Source of the DNA: Candidatus Albibeggiatoa sp. nov. NOAA
Lineage (GTDB): Bacteria > Pseudomonadota > Gammaproteobacteria > Beggiatoales > Beggiatoaceae
NCBI GenBank assembly: GCA_025800385.1
Contig: JAOXRS010000253.1
Span: forward strand, 180,328 to 244,327
DNA: 64,000 bases
Reading direction: 5' to 3'
Positions 63,452-64,000 of the stretch are shown one piece after another; the first letter of the stretch is position 1, and every line of letters begins with the position of its first letter. The notes under the pieces are model-generated. The model worked only from the letters and a program-made list of their open reading frames with translations. It did no database searches and was not told the DNA's origin. Made by a program: the position numbers and the translations under genes.

Positions 63452-64000
63452 GGAATAATCCGCTTGTGGGATCTGAAAACCCAAAAACCAATCGGGCAAC
63501 TTGATGGGCACAGTGACTGGGTTAAAAGCCTGATGTGGGTCGAGGGAAAAAACTTGCTTGCTTCGGGAGATACTGGAGGAATAATCCGCTTGTGGGATCT
63601 GGAAACCCAAAAACCAATCGGGCAACTTGATGGGCACAGTGACTGGGTTACAAGTCTGATGTGGGTCGAGGGAAAAAACCTGCTTGCTTCGGGTTCAAAT
63701 GATAAAACAATCCGCTTGTGGGATCTGGAAACCAAAAAACAAATTGATTACCCTTTAACCAACTATGCGAGTTGGGTTAGGAATAGTGTTTTTGCCCAGA
63801 ATATGCTGGTTTTAACAGGAGACCAATACCTTTATTTATGGGGAATTCAATCAGATAAGACATTACAATTTATCAACAGACTTGATGGGCACAGTAGTGG
63901 GGTTACAAGTCTGATGTGGATCGAGGGAAAAAACCTGCTTGCTTCGGGAGATTCTGGAGGAACAATCCGCTTGTGGAATCTGGAAATAAAAAAACAAATT
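63320..64000 (+). repeat. Near-identical 126-bp WD40 repeats
   Basis: Units of 126 bp (42 codons: GHSDWVTSLMW, EGKNLLASG, IIRLWDLETQK) begin at 63320, 63446 (truncated to 60 bp), 63506, 63632 and 63887. They are almost identical in DNA. One diverged blade lies at about 63746-63886. The array continues past the right edge. Confidence 0.9.
63452..64000 (+). pseudogene. Continuation of the STAND-WD40 reading frame after an in-frame TGA
   Basis: 183 further codons stay open in the same frame as the upstream ORF and encode WD40 units to the window edge. The truncated repeat at 63446 lost 66 bp (22 codons); codons GGG-TGA-GGA stand where other units have a GGA-GGA pair after the deleted part. The stop may be real (decayed gene), read through, or an assembly error in repeats. 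Confidence 0.7.

Noticed and set aside
63229..63735. Minus-strand frames of 118-168 codons in the WD40 region
   Set aside because: They are antisense copies of the 126-bp repeats; periodicity explains the open frame.

Overview
The window looks like chromosomal DNA of an AT-rich gammaproteobacterium, probably Thiotrichales and perhaps Beggiatoa-like. This is inferred from gene content, not from a search. Supporting genes are sigma-32, tmRNA with tag ANDDNYALAA, CoaD-YfhL, MreC, FimV-like, DUF2066, DUF349, GlmS and a proton pyrophosphatase, together with very large signalling and STAND proteins. Coding density is high, and most start choices below rest on visible Shine-Dalgarno sequences.

Layout. 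1-2176 (-): membrane-anchored NACHT NTPase, cut by the left edge. 2308-7494 (-): 1728-aa Ser/Thr kinase / AAA / GAF / histidine kinase. 7794-10712 (-): DUF349 protein. 11182-14256: orphan PhnD-like lipoprotein, NAD(P)HX repair enzyme, RecX. 14429-16531: secreted CAP-domain protein. 16815-18243 (-): hsp20 then rpoH, with a sigma-32 promoter before hsp20. 18664-19426: coaD-yfhL. 19498-22678: orphan ABC-type substrate-binding protein divergent from a REC-PAS-histidine kinase. 22729-26000: small protein, H+-pyrophosphatase, ferritin-like protein. 26382-32272: mreC, a TPR-like membrane protein divergent from a tandem-thioredoxin protein, FimV-like protein, cupin, hexapeptide acyltransferase. 32620-36566: small membrane protein, lytic transglycosylase, CtpA-DJ-1 pair, exported protein. 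36626-40303 (-): 1225-aa repeat-rich exported protein. 40474-42312 (-): glmS. 42495-42843 (-): ssrA.

The most accessory-looking part lies just upstream of ssrA, at 43.0-45.7 kb. Two identical 21-bp sequences (42994-43014 and 45686-45706) enclose a degenerate serine-recombinase-like gene, a broken RAYT transposase, an adjacent REPIN-like inverted repeat, a small lipoprotein-like ORF, a pilin-like protein and a small secreted peptide. An exported CXXCH protein and a secreted gamma-glutamylcyclotransferase-like protein follow. Further right are IS5 and IS630 remnants around a 1912-aa alpha-2-macroglobulin, then scpA, a single-domain response regulator, a Nudix-DUF2066 pair, an exported ClpP-like protein with a long coiled coil, a CPBP protease and cytochrome b561.

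The right edge (61475-64000) is an nSTAND-type NTPase with a GDIVAG N-terminal motif, one membrane segment and nearly identical 42-codon WD40 repeats. A 66-bp loss in one repeat keeps frame but creates a TGA, so the reading frame is split. This possible decay or diversification of an NLR-like conflict protein, and the 21-bp-flanked block beside ssrA, are the leads most worth following. I see no CRISPR array, rRNA or ordinary tRNA gene.
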